Below are positions 5,196 through 13,423 of a stretch of DNA of 28,648 nucleotides, piece after piece. This DNA is from CAVQRB01 sp963715055. Its GTDB lineage: Bacteria; Pseudomonadota; Alphaproteobacteria; Rhodobacterales; Rhodobacteraceae. Each line of letters begins with the position of its first letter. Positions within the stretch are counted from its first letter, which is position 1. The stretch spans positions 1-28,648 of the forward strand of contig CAVQRB010000015.1 in assembly GCA_963715055.1 (NCBI GenBank), given 5' to 3'. The notes under the pieces are model-generated. The model was not told the origin of the DNA and did no database searches. It saw only the letters and a list, made by a program, of their open reading frames with translations. The position numbers and the translations under genes are program-made.

Positions 5196-7787
5196 ATGAC
5201 GCTTCAGATCCGTGAAAAGACGCTGCGCAACCCGTTGAACAGCTTGTTTGTGAAATGCGCCGCCATGGTTCTGATATGCGTCGTCGCCGTCGTCGCGAGC
5301 ATCGTCTACATGGAGCACAAGGCACGGGTGCAGGCGATGAATGATGCGCTTTTTGACCGCGCTTCGCAAGTGACCAGTCTGCTCGCGACTCAACTGGGCG
5401 GTGCTGTAAAATTCGGGAACAAGGCTGCGCTCGAAGAGGTGCTGAGCGACGTTAAGGAAAAAGCCGAAGCGCTCGTCGGCGCAGTGATCGTGAATGCAGC
5501 CGGCGAGGTTCTTTTCGCCGCGAATAAGCCGGAAGTTGCCGCGCTCGATGAAGCTGACGCTCTGGCACTCGCAAATACCGTTCTCGCCACTGGTGAAGCG
5601 CAGTACTCGTCAGATCTCAGGACGGTCGCCTATCCCTCGCTGTTCGGAGCCGAGAGTGAGATTGTCGGTATCGTCGTGACAAATTGGAGCGACGATGCTC
5701 TCTTGGCGCAACTCGCCGCGCAGCAGCGTCTCGCGCTGCTTGTGGGGCTCGGCGTGATGGCAGTTGCGATGGCCGCCGCAGGTTTTTTCCTGTTCACCCA
5801 GATGTCCCGGCCCTTGGTCCGGATCGAAGGCGCTATGAGCAAAGTCGCCAATGCGGTCTACTACTCCGAAATCCCCTACACCAAGCGCGGTGATGAAGTG
5901 GGTCAGATGGCGCGCCGTCTCGATGAGTTCCGGTCAGCGCTCGCCGATGCTAAAGTGGTGGCATTGGAGAGCGCCTTCAAAAGTGCTGCTTTCAACGGTT
6001 CGTCCGCCGCCATGATGATGGTCGATGAAAAACTCAAGGTCATTTTCGTCAACCCGACATGCGAGGCCTTTTTCAAATCCTTCAATGACGTCATCGGGAC
6101 TGAATGGTCCGAGATAAGCACCGGCGCTTTGCTCGGCTCGAATTTCGGCGGTTTTCGTGCGCTCGGCGCGGAATTGAACGAAATCGCGACCAAGGGCTTT
6201 TCAGCTTTGCCCGTGAGCAAGACGGTCAAAATCGGCGAAGTGCTGCTGCAAGTCAATCTGAACGCCGCTCTCGATGCCAGCGGCGAGGTGATCGGCGCGG
6301 TCGTGGAGTGGAGTGACAGGACCCGTTCCGTGCGCAACGCCGCGGTACTTTCCTCGATCGATGAAAACCAGCTGCGCATCGAGTTTACCGGGGCCGGGGT
6401 GCTATCCGATGCTAACCGGAATGCCTTGGAAACTCTTGGCTATGACGACAAGAAGGGGGAGAATAGAGACTTTGTCAGTGTCTTCTCGGGTCTGTCGGAT
6501 GGATCTCAGGATGGTAGGAGCCTGTGCGCGTCGATCTTGTCCGGGCAATCTGTTTTCGGTCGTTTTGACCTGTCTGCGGGACCATCGGGGCATGCTGCTG
6601 TGGTAGAGGGTAGCTTTGCTTGCGTAACGAACCCGAATGGAAGCATGGAACGCGTGATCTTCCTGGGCTCGGACGTTACGGAAACCGCCCGTAAGATGCA
6701 GTTGAACGAAAACGAGCGTCAGCGCGTCGCTGCCGAGCAGGTCAAGGTCGTGGATGCATTGGGATTGGGCTTGCAGAACCTTGCAGGTGGCGACCTTACC
6801 TGTGACATCAGCACTGCATTCCCCGCCGAGTACGAAAAGTTACGTGCAGATTTCAATTCAGCCGTAGGCGCCTTGCGCGACGCCGTTGCCGCCGTGATGC
6901 ACAATGCGGACTCGATCCGCAATGAGACCAAGGAAATCACTTCCGCGGCGGACGATTTGTCCCGTCGGACAGAGAAACAAGCAGCGACACTCGAAGAAAC
7001 TGCGGCAGCACTCGACGAATTGACAAGCTCGGTCAAATCCGCGGCAGAAGGGGCGGATGAAGCCTCGGAGATGTCAGCGGACGCGCAATCGAGCGCCGAA
7101 AAAGGTGGTGCGGTCGCCCGCCAGGCGGTTCAGGCAATGGATGGGATCAAGAATTCCTCGCTGGAGATTTCCAAGATCACTTCCGTCATTGACGATATCG
7201 CTTTCCAGACTAACCTCTTGGCCCTCAATGCTGGCGTGGAAGCCGCACGTGCGGGAGAAGCCGGCAGGGGATTTGCAGTCGTGGCAACCGAAGTTAGAGC
7301 GCTGGCGCAACGCTCCTCGGACGCTGCGCGCGAAATCAACGCTCTGATCTCGAGTTCCAGCGAACAGGTTCGGCAAGGCGTGGAATTGGTCGACAAGACT
7401 GGAGCCGCTCTGGCGGCGATTGTCTCCTCGGTTTCGGAGATTTCCAAGAGGGTCGCCAATATTGCAGCCTCGGCGCGCGAGCAATCGATGGGATTGAACG
7501 AGATCAACATGGCGGTCAACGACCTCGACCATGTCACTCAGCAGAACGCGGCGATGTTCGAAGAAACAACTGCCGCGAGTCACGCACTGACGTCTGAGGC
7601 GGACGCATTGGCCGCTGCCGTCGCGCGGTTCCGTCTGGATCAAAACACCCGGAGCGTTGCGAAGTTCAATACGCCGACAAAGCCCTCAATCGAGGCGAAA
7701 CCAACAATCGCTCGGGCCAACGGCACGCTGGCCATGAAGATAGAAGAAGGCGAAGTCGATCTCGACGAGGGGTGGGAGGAATTCTGA
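5196..7787 (+). CDS. Transmembrane methyl-accepting chemotaxis protein with two PAS-like domains
   Basis: 863 residues from the ATG at 5196, chosen for AAAGGA 8 bases upstream and because the N-terminus then leads into the first membrane helix (about 16-39). A periplasmic sensor region of about 140 residues follows, then a second helix (about 178-201), a HAMP domain with the RPL start (MSRPLVRIEGAMSKV), and two PAS-like segments (about 285-390 and 395-510). A second HAMP-like stretch and the long coiled-coil signalling domain come next. The hairpin tip (AFQTNLLALNAGVEAARAGE, about 668-690) binds CheA/CheW. Gln/Glu pairs in the flanking helices are methylation candidates. The chain ends GWEEF, an aromatic-x-x-aromatic tail like the CheR-tethering pentapeptide. 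No che genes are nearby. Ligand unknown. Confidence 0.92.
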   Translation: MTLQIREKTLRNPLNSLFVKCAAMVLICVVAVVASIVYMEHKARVQAMNDALFDRASQVTSLLATQLGGAVKFGNKAALEEVLSDVKEKAEALVGAVIVNAAGEVLFAANKPEVAALDEADALALANTVLATGEAQYSSDLRTVAYPSLFGAESEIVGIVVTNWSDDALLAQLAAQQRLALLVGLGVMAVAMAAAGFFLFTQMSRPLVRIEGAMSKVANAVYYSEIPYTKRGDEVGQMARRLDEFRSALADAKVVALESAFKSAAFNGSSAAMMMVDEKLKVIFVNPTCEAFFKSFNDVIGTEWSEISTGALLGSNFGGFRALGAELNEIATKGFSALPVSKTVKIGEVLLQVNLNAALDASGEVIGAVVEWSDRTRSVRNAAVLSSIDENQLRIEFTGAGVLSDANRNALETLGYDDKKGENRDFVSVFSGLSDGSQDGRSLCASILSGQSVFGRFDLSAGPSGHAAVVEGSFACVTNPNGSMERVIFLGSDVTETARKMQLNENERQRVAAEQVKVVDALGLGLQNLAGGDLTCDISTAFPAEYEKLRADFNSAVGALRDAVAAVMHNADSIRNETKEITSAADDLSRRTEKQAATLEETAAALDELTSSVKSAAEGADEASEMSADAQSSAEKGGAVARQAVQAMDGIKNSSLEISKITSVIDDIAFQTNLLALNAGVEAARAGEAGRGFAVVATEVRALAQRSSDAAREINALISSSSEQVRQGVELVDKTGAALAAIVSSVSEISKRVANIAASAREQSMGLNEINMAVNDLDHVTQQNAAMFEETTAASHALTSEADALAAAVARFRLDQNTRSVAKFNTPTKPSIEAKPTIARANGTLAMKIEEGEVDLDEGWEEF

Positions 7788-7874
7788 ACTGAAGGTCGTT
7801 TTATGGTCGAAAAGCGATCGAGTCATTGCATGTCCGATGGCTCGGTGGATCGGATTAGCATCCGGAAGGTCGGG

Positions 7875-9587
7875 CTACTTGCCTGAAAACCTGACCTGCC
7901 AGCCTTCGCGATCTTCATCGGTAATCTTGGCGAAAAGCACAGGCGGTATCTCGAAGTGGTGGCCAGGTGCAAGCGTCGCCAGAAACTGTGTCAAGTCAAC
8001 TGGCCATTTCGCGTCTTTCATTCCGAGGTGGTTCAGGATCCTCGAGGAGGCATCCGGAATGAACGGGGCCGAAAGAACCGCGTAGAGCGCGGCCAGGTTA
8101 AGCCCCAACCGGGTCTGCATCGCCGCTGTCTGCGGGTCTGATTTGAAAGTCGACCAAGGCGCGGTTGCCTGGAGGTACTCATTGCCTGACGCCCAGATCG
8201 CCCGAAGTTCCTGAGCGGATTTGCGCACCTCCATCGCTTCCATGAATTCCTCGTAGCGCGCCAGTCTTTGCGCGGTATCGGCGATGAGCACACGTTCGGC
8301 GTCGCCATGGTCGCCGCCTTCCGGTACGTGATCGCCGAATTTGGCGTTGCAGAATTTCGTGATCCGGCTGACGAAATTGCCGAGAACATCGGCCAGATCC
8401 TTGTTGACCGTGGCCTGGAAATTCTCCCAGGTGAATTCGGAATCGCTGCTTTCTGGCGCATGGCTCAGAAGCCACCAGCGCCAATAGTCCGCAGGAAGGA
8501 TGGCGAGGGCCTGGTCCATGAAGATCCCGCGGCCTTGCGAGGTTGAAAACTGACCCCCATCATAGTTCAGGTAATTGAACGATTTGAGGTGGTCGACCAT
8601 CTTCCAGGGCTCGCCCGAGCCGAGAATTGTCGCCGGAAAGCTCAGGGTGTGAAAGGGCACATTATCCTTGCCCATGAATTGCGTATAGCGCACATCCTGC
8701 GCGCCCTTGTCGGTGCGCCACCACCGCTCCCATTCGGCGTCCTCCAGACCGTTTGCCTCGGCCCATTCCGCCGCACAGGCGATATATTCGATCGGCGCGT
8801 CGAACCAGACATAGAAGACCTTGCCTTCCATCCCGGGCCACGCCTCATGACCGCGCTTCACCGGAACGCCCCACTGCAGGTCCCGCGTAATGCCGCGATC
8901 GCGAAGGCCTTCGCCGTCATGTAGCCATTTCTTGGCGATCGATGTTGTCAACACGGGCCAGTCGGTCTTGCTGTCGATCCAGGCATCGAGTTCGTCCTTG
9001 AGCGCCGATTGGCGCAGGTAGAGATGCTTGGTTTCGCGCACCTCAAGGTCGGTCGAGCCGGAGATCGCCGATCGGGGATTGATCAGGTCGGTGGGATCCA
9101 GCTGTTTGGTGCAGTTCTCGCATTGATCGCCCCGGGCCTTCTCGTAGCCGCAGTTGGGGCAGGTGCCTTCGATATAGCGATCAGGCAGAAAACGCCTGTC
9201 GGCAATTGAATAGACCTGTTTTTCGCTGACTTCGCGGATCAGGCCGGCGTCGGCCAGCTTACCGGCGAAATGCTGTGTCAGGGCATGGTTCTGGGGGCTG
9301 GACGAACGGCCGAAGTGATCGAAGGAAAGCAAGAACTCCTTGGCGATCTCCGCCTGAACCTTGTGCATCCGGGCGCAGTATTCAGCCACCGGCTCGCCTG
9401 CCTTCGCCGCGGCGAGTTCCGCAGGTGTCCCATGTTCGTCGGTGGCGCAGAGGAAGAGAACCTCATTGCCCTTTGCCCTTTGATAGCGAGCGTAAAGATC
9501 AGCCGGCAACTGGCTGCCCACCAGATTGCCGAGATGTTTGATCCCGTTGATGTAGGGGATGGCGGAGGTGATCAGATGGCGTGCCAT
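7875..9587 (-). CDS. metG: Methionyl-tRNA synthetase
   Basis: 570 residues. It charges tRNA-Met with methionine in the cytoplasm, for initiation and elongation. It is a class I synthetase with a Rossmann core starting MARHLITSAIPYINGIKHLG; the HIGH signature is HLGN at residues 18-21. The connective peptide has a zinc knuckle (CPNCGYEKARGDQCENC). The KMSKS position is the degenerate QFSTSQGRGIF rather than KMSKS, which I associate with the archaeal/eukaryotic-like MetRS branch found in some alphaproteobacteria. The anticodon-binding helical domain occupies about 390-520. There is no C-terminal dimerisation/tRNA-binding domain, so it is a short form. It is convergent with the chemoreceptor and 83 bases downstream of the MFS gene on the same strand. 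Confidence 0.95.
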   Translation of the reverse strand: MARHLITSAIPYINGIKHLGNLVGSQLPADLYARYQRAKGNEVLFLCATDEHGTPAELAAAKAGEPVAEYCARMHKVQAEIAKEFLLSFDHFGRSSSPQNHALTQHFAGKLADAGLIREVSEKQVYSIADRRFLPDRYIEGTCPNCGYEKARGDQCENCTKQLDPTDLINPRSAISGSTDLEVRETKHLYLRQSALKDELDAWIDSKTDWPVLTTSIAKKWLHDGEGLRDRGITRDLQWGVPVKRGHEAWPGMEGKVFYVWFDAPIEYIACAAEWAEANGLEDAEWERWWRTDKGAQDVRYTQFMGKDNVPFHTLSFPATILGSGEPWKMVDHLKSFNYLNYDGGQFSTSQGRGIFMDQALAILPADYWRWWLLSHAPESSDSEFTWENFQATVNKDLADVLGNFVSRITKFCNAKFGDHVPEGGDHGDAERVLIADTAQRLARYEEFMEAMEVRKSAQELRAIWASGNEYLQATAPWSTFKSDPQTAAMQTRLGLNLAALYAVLSAPFIPDASSRILNHLGMKDAKWPVDLTQFLATLAPGHHFEIPPVLFAKITDEDREGWQVRFSGK

Positions 9588-9670
9588 GGTGTCGTCCCGG
9601 AAGTTTTCTTATTCCTCTATCCCAGCTTAACGGCGAGGACCACGCTCAATTCGTGGGCGCAAGCACAAGA

Positions 9671-10900
9671 TCACTCCTTCGGTTTGTCGCGTTTGCGGCG
9701 CATGAGGCGCCCGATGATAAAGGAGGTACGGGGCGCGTAGGTGTAGCGTGTCCTGTCGGACGGCGTGGGCCGCATGCGCATGCGCTGCAAGCCGAAGAGA
9801 ACGAGCAGCACATGACCCGCTGCGATCATGAAAAACAACGCACTTGGCCCGTAGAGGTTGATCAGGAACGACGCAAAGTAAGGCGCCGCGATGGCGCCGA
9901 GCGCAAAGAAGAACATCAGCGCCGCTGAGAGTTCAACCCGTTCGTCATCGCTCGCGAAATCATGGGCGTGGGCAGCGGCGACCGAGTAGATCGGAAAGGT
10001 GGTCAGCCCGAAAAGCCCGGCCGCCAGCATGATTCCCGAAGTTCCGAGGGGAGCCGCGAAATTGGTCACGATGCAGCTTGCGACTGCGGCAGCGGACAGC
10101 CAGATCAGCACCCAGCGGCGGTCGTATTTGTCAGCGAGCCACCCGACGGGATATTGTGCGAGCGCGCCGCCGAGAACGAAGGCGGAGAGGAAATAGGCGA
10201 TCTGATCCGTGCTCAGTCCCACTTCGGTGCCGTAGAGAGGCCCGACCATGCGGAACGAGGCGCTGGAGAGGGCGGCGACGACGACACCGGCAGCGGCGAG
10301 CGGCGAGCGATCCACCGCCAAGCGCGGACGCAAGCGCGGCGAGGCGGGGGTATCGGGCTGCTGCACCGTAGAAAGGGTAAGCGGCAGCAGTGCCGCGCAG
10401 CAGACGATGGCGAGCAGGTTGTAGGAGACGTAGCTTGCCGGCTCCAGGACGCTGATGATCATCTGCGCGGCGAGCGATCCGCTCATGTCGACGATGCGGT
10501 AGACCCCCATGGCGCGTCCGCGCGTCTCGTTGGTGACCTTGGCCTGAAGCCAGGCCTCGATGATCGTATAGCATCCCGCGACGCAGAGGCCGGAGGCGAT
10601 CCGCATCAAGGCCCAGGCATAGGGGTCGACCACCATCATGTGGCTCATCAGCCCGATGGCGCCTGCCGCGGTGAAGGCGGCGAAGGCACGCGAATGGCCG
10701 ACGCTGCCCATCAGGCGTGGCGCCCACCAGCAGCCGATGAAGAAGCCCAGGAAATGCGCCGAGCCCAGGAGGCCGATCTGCTGGACGGAGAAACCCAGCA
10801 CGATGCCGGAAAGAGCATCCAGCGGCCCTACGCCGCCCGACGACAGTTGCAGCAGCAGAACCGAGAGAAAGAGGGCGGCGAAGGAGATCAGGAGACGCAT
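9671..10900 (-). CDS. MFS transporter, YcaD-like
   Basis: 409 residues with about 12 hydrophobic helices in two halves separated by a polar loop near residues 185-205, the plan of the major facilitator superfamily. Helix 2-3 loop signature: GFFIGCWWAPRLMGSVGHSR. The corresponding loop in the second half reads GWLADKYDRRWVL, the classic GxLaDrxgRR motif. Overall it resembles the YcaD branch of inner-membrane transporters, whose substrates are undefined. The start has AAGGTGAG in front. The C-terminus is a basic cytoplasmic tail (RLMRRKRDKPKE). It is downstream of yceI-like and imuA-like genes on the same strand and may share their transcript. Confidence 0.85.
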   Translation of the reverse strand: MRLLISFAALFLSVLLLQLSSGGVGPLDALSGIVLGFSVQQIGLLGSAHFLGFFIGCWWAPRLMGSVGHSRAFAAFTAAGAIGLMSHMMVVDPYAWALMRIASGLCVAGCYTIIEAWLQAKVTNETRGRAMGVYRIVDMSGSLAAQMIISVLEPASYVSYNLLAIVCCAALLPLTLSTVQQPDTPASPRLRPRLAVDRSPLAAAGVVVAALSSASFRMVGPLYGTEVGLSTDQIAYFLSAFVLGGALAQYPVGWLADKYDRRWVLIWLSAAAVASCIVTNFAAPLGTSGIMLAAGLFGLTTFPIYSVAAAHAHDFASDDERVELSAALMFFFALGAIAAPYFASFLINLYGPSALFFMIAAGHVLLVLFGLQRMRMRPTPSDRTRYTYAPRTSFIIGRLMRRKRDKPKE

Positions 10901-10963
10901 GGTTGGCTCACCTTACGCCTTTGCCCTGCGGACCCAAGAGCTATTCGACCGTTTCGCCGGATT

Positions 10964-11578
10964 TCAGTCGCGCGCCCTGAGTTCGGCGCGAATGTCGAGA
11001 TCGACCGGATCGGCGACCATCTGAGGATAGCCCGTGGCACCGAAAGCGGCCCGGCTGAGACGCCCCGTCAGCCGGATCATCAGCACCGACAGATCGTCTG
11101 GTGCGCTGCCCGAGGGACGGGAGAGAACCGCGTCGAGTTTGAGCGGACGGGTTACCCCGCGAAGGGTCAATTGCCCTTCGATCCCGGCCCCTTCGGAAAT
11201 GCGCCCCTGAGTTCCAAGCACGATCCGTGTCGAGCGAAATCGGACGATGGGGTGGTTTTTCGCATCGAGAACGCTGGGGCCGAGGAGAGCCTGGGTCACG
11301 AACAGGAGGCCGGTCTTCGCGGCCCGGATGTCGGCGGATACATCGGCCGTCGAGTTGGCGAGGTTGCCGGTGTCGACGCGGATATCGGCGGAAGTGACCG
11401 GCACCGTCCCGGTCTGTGTTGTGCCATTGGCAGAGAAGATGAAGGAAACGCTGGAGGTTTGCGACCACAGGTCATAGCGCCGGGGCGCGGCCTGTGCCGG
11501 CATCGCGCAGGCGATGAGACCACCTGCGATCAGCATGCGTCTGCTCAGGGTCACGGCCTGTCCTCTGCTTGCGCTCAC
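10964..11578 (-). CDS. YceI-family exported lipid-binding-like protein
   Basis: 204 residues from a GTG at 11578 (an inner GTG before LSRRML is equally likely). The N-terminus LSRRMLIAGGLIACAMPAQA is a signal peptide, and the twin arginine could direct it to Tat. The mature part follows the YceI pattern: a strand-rich lipocalin-like barrel with YDLWSQTSSVSFIFSANG at the start, NHPIVRFRSTRI in the centre and GQLTLRGVTRPLKLDAVL later. YceI proteins are periplasmic and bind isoprenoid-type lipids; ligand and role here are unknown. It lies between the imuA-like gene (39-base gap) and the MFS gene, all leftward. Confidence 0.85.
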   Translation of the reverse strand: MSASRGQAVTLSRRMLIAGGLIACAMPAQAAPRRYDLWSQTSSVSFIFSANGTTQTGTVPVTSADIRVDTGNLANSTADVSADIRAAKTGLLFVTQALLGPSVLDAKNHPIVRFRSTRIVLGTQGRISEGAGIEGQLTLRGVTRPLKLDAVLSRPSGSAPDDLSVLMIRLTGRLSRAAFGATGYPQMVADPVDLDIRAELRARD

Positions 11579-11617
11579 TTGGGCAGTTTAGCGCATTCGC
11601 GGCGCAGGCATAGAGCC

Positions 11618-12235
11618 TCACGCGGTTTTGAGGCGCGGTGTGACGGCCTGCACGGGTTTCTCCACCTCCCAGGCCTGCGGCGGGGCGGTACGGGCCCGCA
11701 GCCGTTCCAGCTGCCAGCCATCCTTGCCCTCGCCGTGGCGGGGCGAAAGCTGCCAGCGCGTCTCGACCCCGGCGGCACCGCCCGCGCCGGGGGTCAGCAG
11801 CAGTCCGATGGGGGCGTGGCGGCCTTCGCCAGCACCGGTTTCGGCGGCAAGGTGCATGCGCCGCACCTGCGTGAGCCCGGGCAGGGCGGGCAGGTCGGCC
11901 ACTGCCAGGGCCACGCTGCCAGAGCGCAGGATTTCCTCCATGGTCCAGAGGATGTCTTCGGGCCGCTGCGGATGAATAAAGACCAGCCGGGCCGGATCGA
12001 TCCACTCAACCACGCCGTCGCAGTGCAGGTTCTGCTGGCCCCAGCGCGGCGATACCCAGAGCACGGGCCCCTCGCAGCGCGCCGCAAGCCAGAGCGCCAG
12101 CGTGCGGCGCGATGCACCGCAGGCTTCATGCACCCGCCCCTGTGCCAGCCGCAGCTCCGGACAGTCGTCCAGGAGCGTCAGGGTGGGTCCCTGGCGGGCA
12201 GGCTGGCGGCAGAGAAGGGGATGAGAGATGGGCAT
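11618..12235 (-). CDS. ImuA-like (RecA-fold) protein, probable translesion-synthesis accessory
   Basis: 205 residues from the ATG at 12235; an alternative ATG at 12250 abuts the LexA box. The chain has the pattern of short alphaproteobacterial ImuA relatives: LRLAQGRVHEACGASRRTLA (the degenerate nucleotide-binding region), GPVLWVSPRWGQ, RLVFIHPQRPEDILWTMEEI, VALAVADLPALPGLTQVRRM and a C-terminal PIGLLLTPG with WQL and RARTAPP. ImuA is the partner of ImuB and DnaE2 in damage-induced mutagenesis. No Walker A is intact. Here imuB and dnaE2 are not adjacent, so this is a solitary member or has been separated from them. Regulation by LexA is supported by a perfect GTTC-N7-GTTC immediately upstream. 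It could alternatively be a RecA-like cell-division or repair inhibitor. Confidence 0.65.
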   Translation of the reverse strand: MPISHPLLCRQPARQGPTLTLLDDCPELRLAQGRVHEACGASRRTLALWLAARCEGPVLWVSPRWGQQNLHCDGVVEWIDPARLVFIHPQRPEDILWTMEEILRSGSVALAVADLPALPGLTQVRRMHLAAETGAGEGRHAPIGLLLTPGAGGAAGVETRWQLSPRHGEGKDGWQLERLRARTAPPQAWEVEKPVQAVTPRLKTA

Positions 12236-12250
12236 GATCAACTCTAGCAT

Positions 12251-12265
12251 GTTCTATTTTTGTTC
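12251..12265. promoter_or_regulatory. LexA (SOS) box, GTTC-N7-GTTC
   Basis: GTTCTATTTTTGTTC matches exactly the direct-repeat operator GTTC-N7-GTTC known for LexA of Rhodobacter and other alphaproteobacteria. It lies 15 bases before the preferred start of the imuA-like gene and 115 bases before the divergent aldo/keto reductase gene. Position fits repression of the imuA-like gene; effect on the other gene is doubtful. Confidence 0.75.
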
Positions 12266-12379
12266 TCAATCCGAAACCCCCGCAGGGATGCGTGGCGATG
12301 GTCGGAAAAGCCCGGAAACCTGCTTGCAGTGCGGCAAGCGCGGGCTAGTGTGGGCGGACAGAAGAAAAGGAAGCTCTGG

Positions 12380-13423
12380 ATGAAGATGAAACCGTTGGGA
12401 CGCTCCGGGATCGAGGTGTCGGAACTTTGCCTCGGCTCGATGACCTGGGGCACGCAGAACACCGCCGAGGAGGCCCATGCGCAGATCGACCGTGCCCTGG
12501 CCGCGGGCATCAACTTCATCGATACCGCCGAGATGTATCCGGTAAACCCGATCCGCAAGGAGACCATCGGGCGCACCGAGCGGATCATCGGCCTCTGGTT
12601 CGAGCAACATAGCCGCCGCGACGAGGTGATCCTCGCGACCAAGCACTCGGGCGAGGGGCTCGCGGCGGTGCGTGACGGCGCGCCGATCTCGGCACAGACC
12701 ATACCTGAGACGATCGAAGGCTCGCTGCGTCGTCTCAAGACCGACTACATTGACCTCTACCAGTTTCACTGGCCCAACCGCGGCAGTTACATGTTCCGCA
12801 AGAACTGGAGCTTTGATCCTTCCGGGCAACTGGCCCATGACACGCTCGGCCATATGGAAGAAACGCTGGAGGCCCTGAAGGCCGAGGTCAGACGCGGCAC
12901 GATCCGCGCTTTCGGCCTCAGCAACGAAAGCGCCTGGGGCACGACCAAATGGCTCGAGACCGCCGCGCGCATGGGTGGGCCCCGGGTCGCATCCGTGCAG
13001 AATGAGTACTCACTGCTCTGCCGCCTCTATGACACCGACATGGCGGAGATGAGCCTGCAGGAGGAGGTGTCGCTGTTGTCCTTCTCCCCGCTTGCCGCCG
13101 GCTTGCTGACGGGCAAGTACCAGAATGGCGCCGTGCCGAAAGGTTCTCGCATGAGCCTCAACAGCGATCTCGGCGGGCGCAGGACCGACCGCGCCTTCGC
13201 GGCGGTGGATGCCTATCTTGCCATCGCGCAAAAGCATGGGCTTGATCCGACGCAGATGGCGCTGGCCTGGTGCAAGACGCGGCCCTTCATGGGGTCCATC
13301 ATCTTCGGCTCAACCACGATGGAACAACTCGAGATCTGCCTCGGTGCTGCCGATCTGACCCTCGGCGACGAGGTGCTGGCGGAGATCGACGCGGCCCACC
13401 GGCACCACCCGATGCCTTACTGA
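12380..13423 (+). CDS. tas: Tas-family NADP-dependent aldo/keto reductase
   Basis: 347 residues from the ATG at 12380, which has AAGGA 8 bases upstream and matches the family N-terminus (MKMKPLGRSGIEVSELCLGS). A TIM-barrel oxidoreductase with the full catalytic set: Asp48 (NFIDTAEMYP), Tyr53, Lys88 (ILATKHSGEG) and His130 (YQFHWPNRG). The cofactor-site pattern near the C-terminus is IIFGSTTMEQLE. Length and the insertion after the AEMYPVNP motif match E. coli Tas closely. The family reduces small carbonyls with NADPH; the true substrate is unknown. Its last 7 bases overlap the convergent regulator gene. The symbol is by family resemblance. Confidence 0.88.
   Translation: MKMKPLGRSGIEVSELCLGSMTWGTQNTAEEAHAQIDRALAAGINFIDTAEMYPVNPIRKETIGRTERIIGLWFEQHSRRDEVILATKHSGEGLAAVRDGAPISAQTIPETIEGSLRRLKTDYIDLYQFHWPNRGSYMFRKNWSFDPSGQLAHDTLGHMEETLEALKAEVRRGTIRAFGLSNESAWGTTKWLETAARMGGPRVASVQNEYSLLCRLYDTDMAEMSLQEEVSLLSFSPLAAGLLTGKYQNGAVPKGSRMSLNSDLGGRRTDRAFAAVDAYLAIAQKHGLDPTQMALAWCKTRPFMGSIIFGSTTMEQLEICLGAADLTLGDEVLAEIDAAHRHHPMPY

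Noticed and set aside
9962..12247. Open frame of 761 codons on the + strand
   Set aside because: Antisense to the MFS, YceI-like and ImuA-like genes; its product is Gly/Arg/His-rich with no domain pattern, typical of a shadow frame in GC-rich coding DNA.
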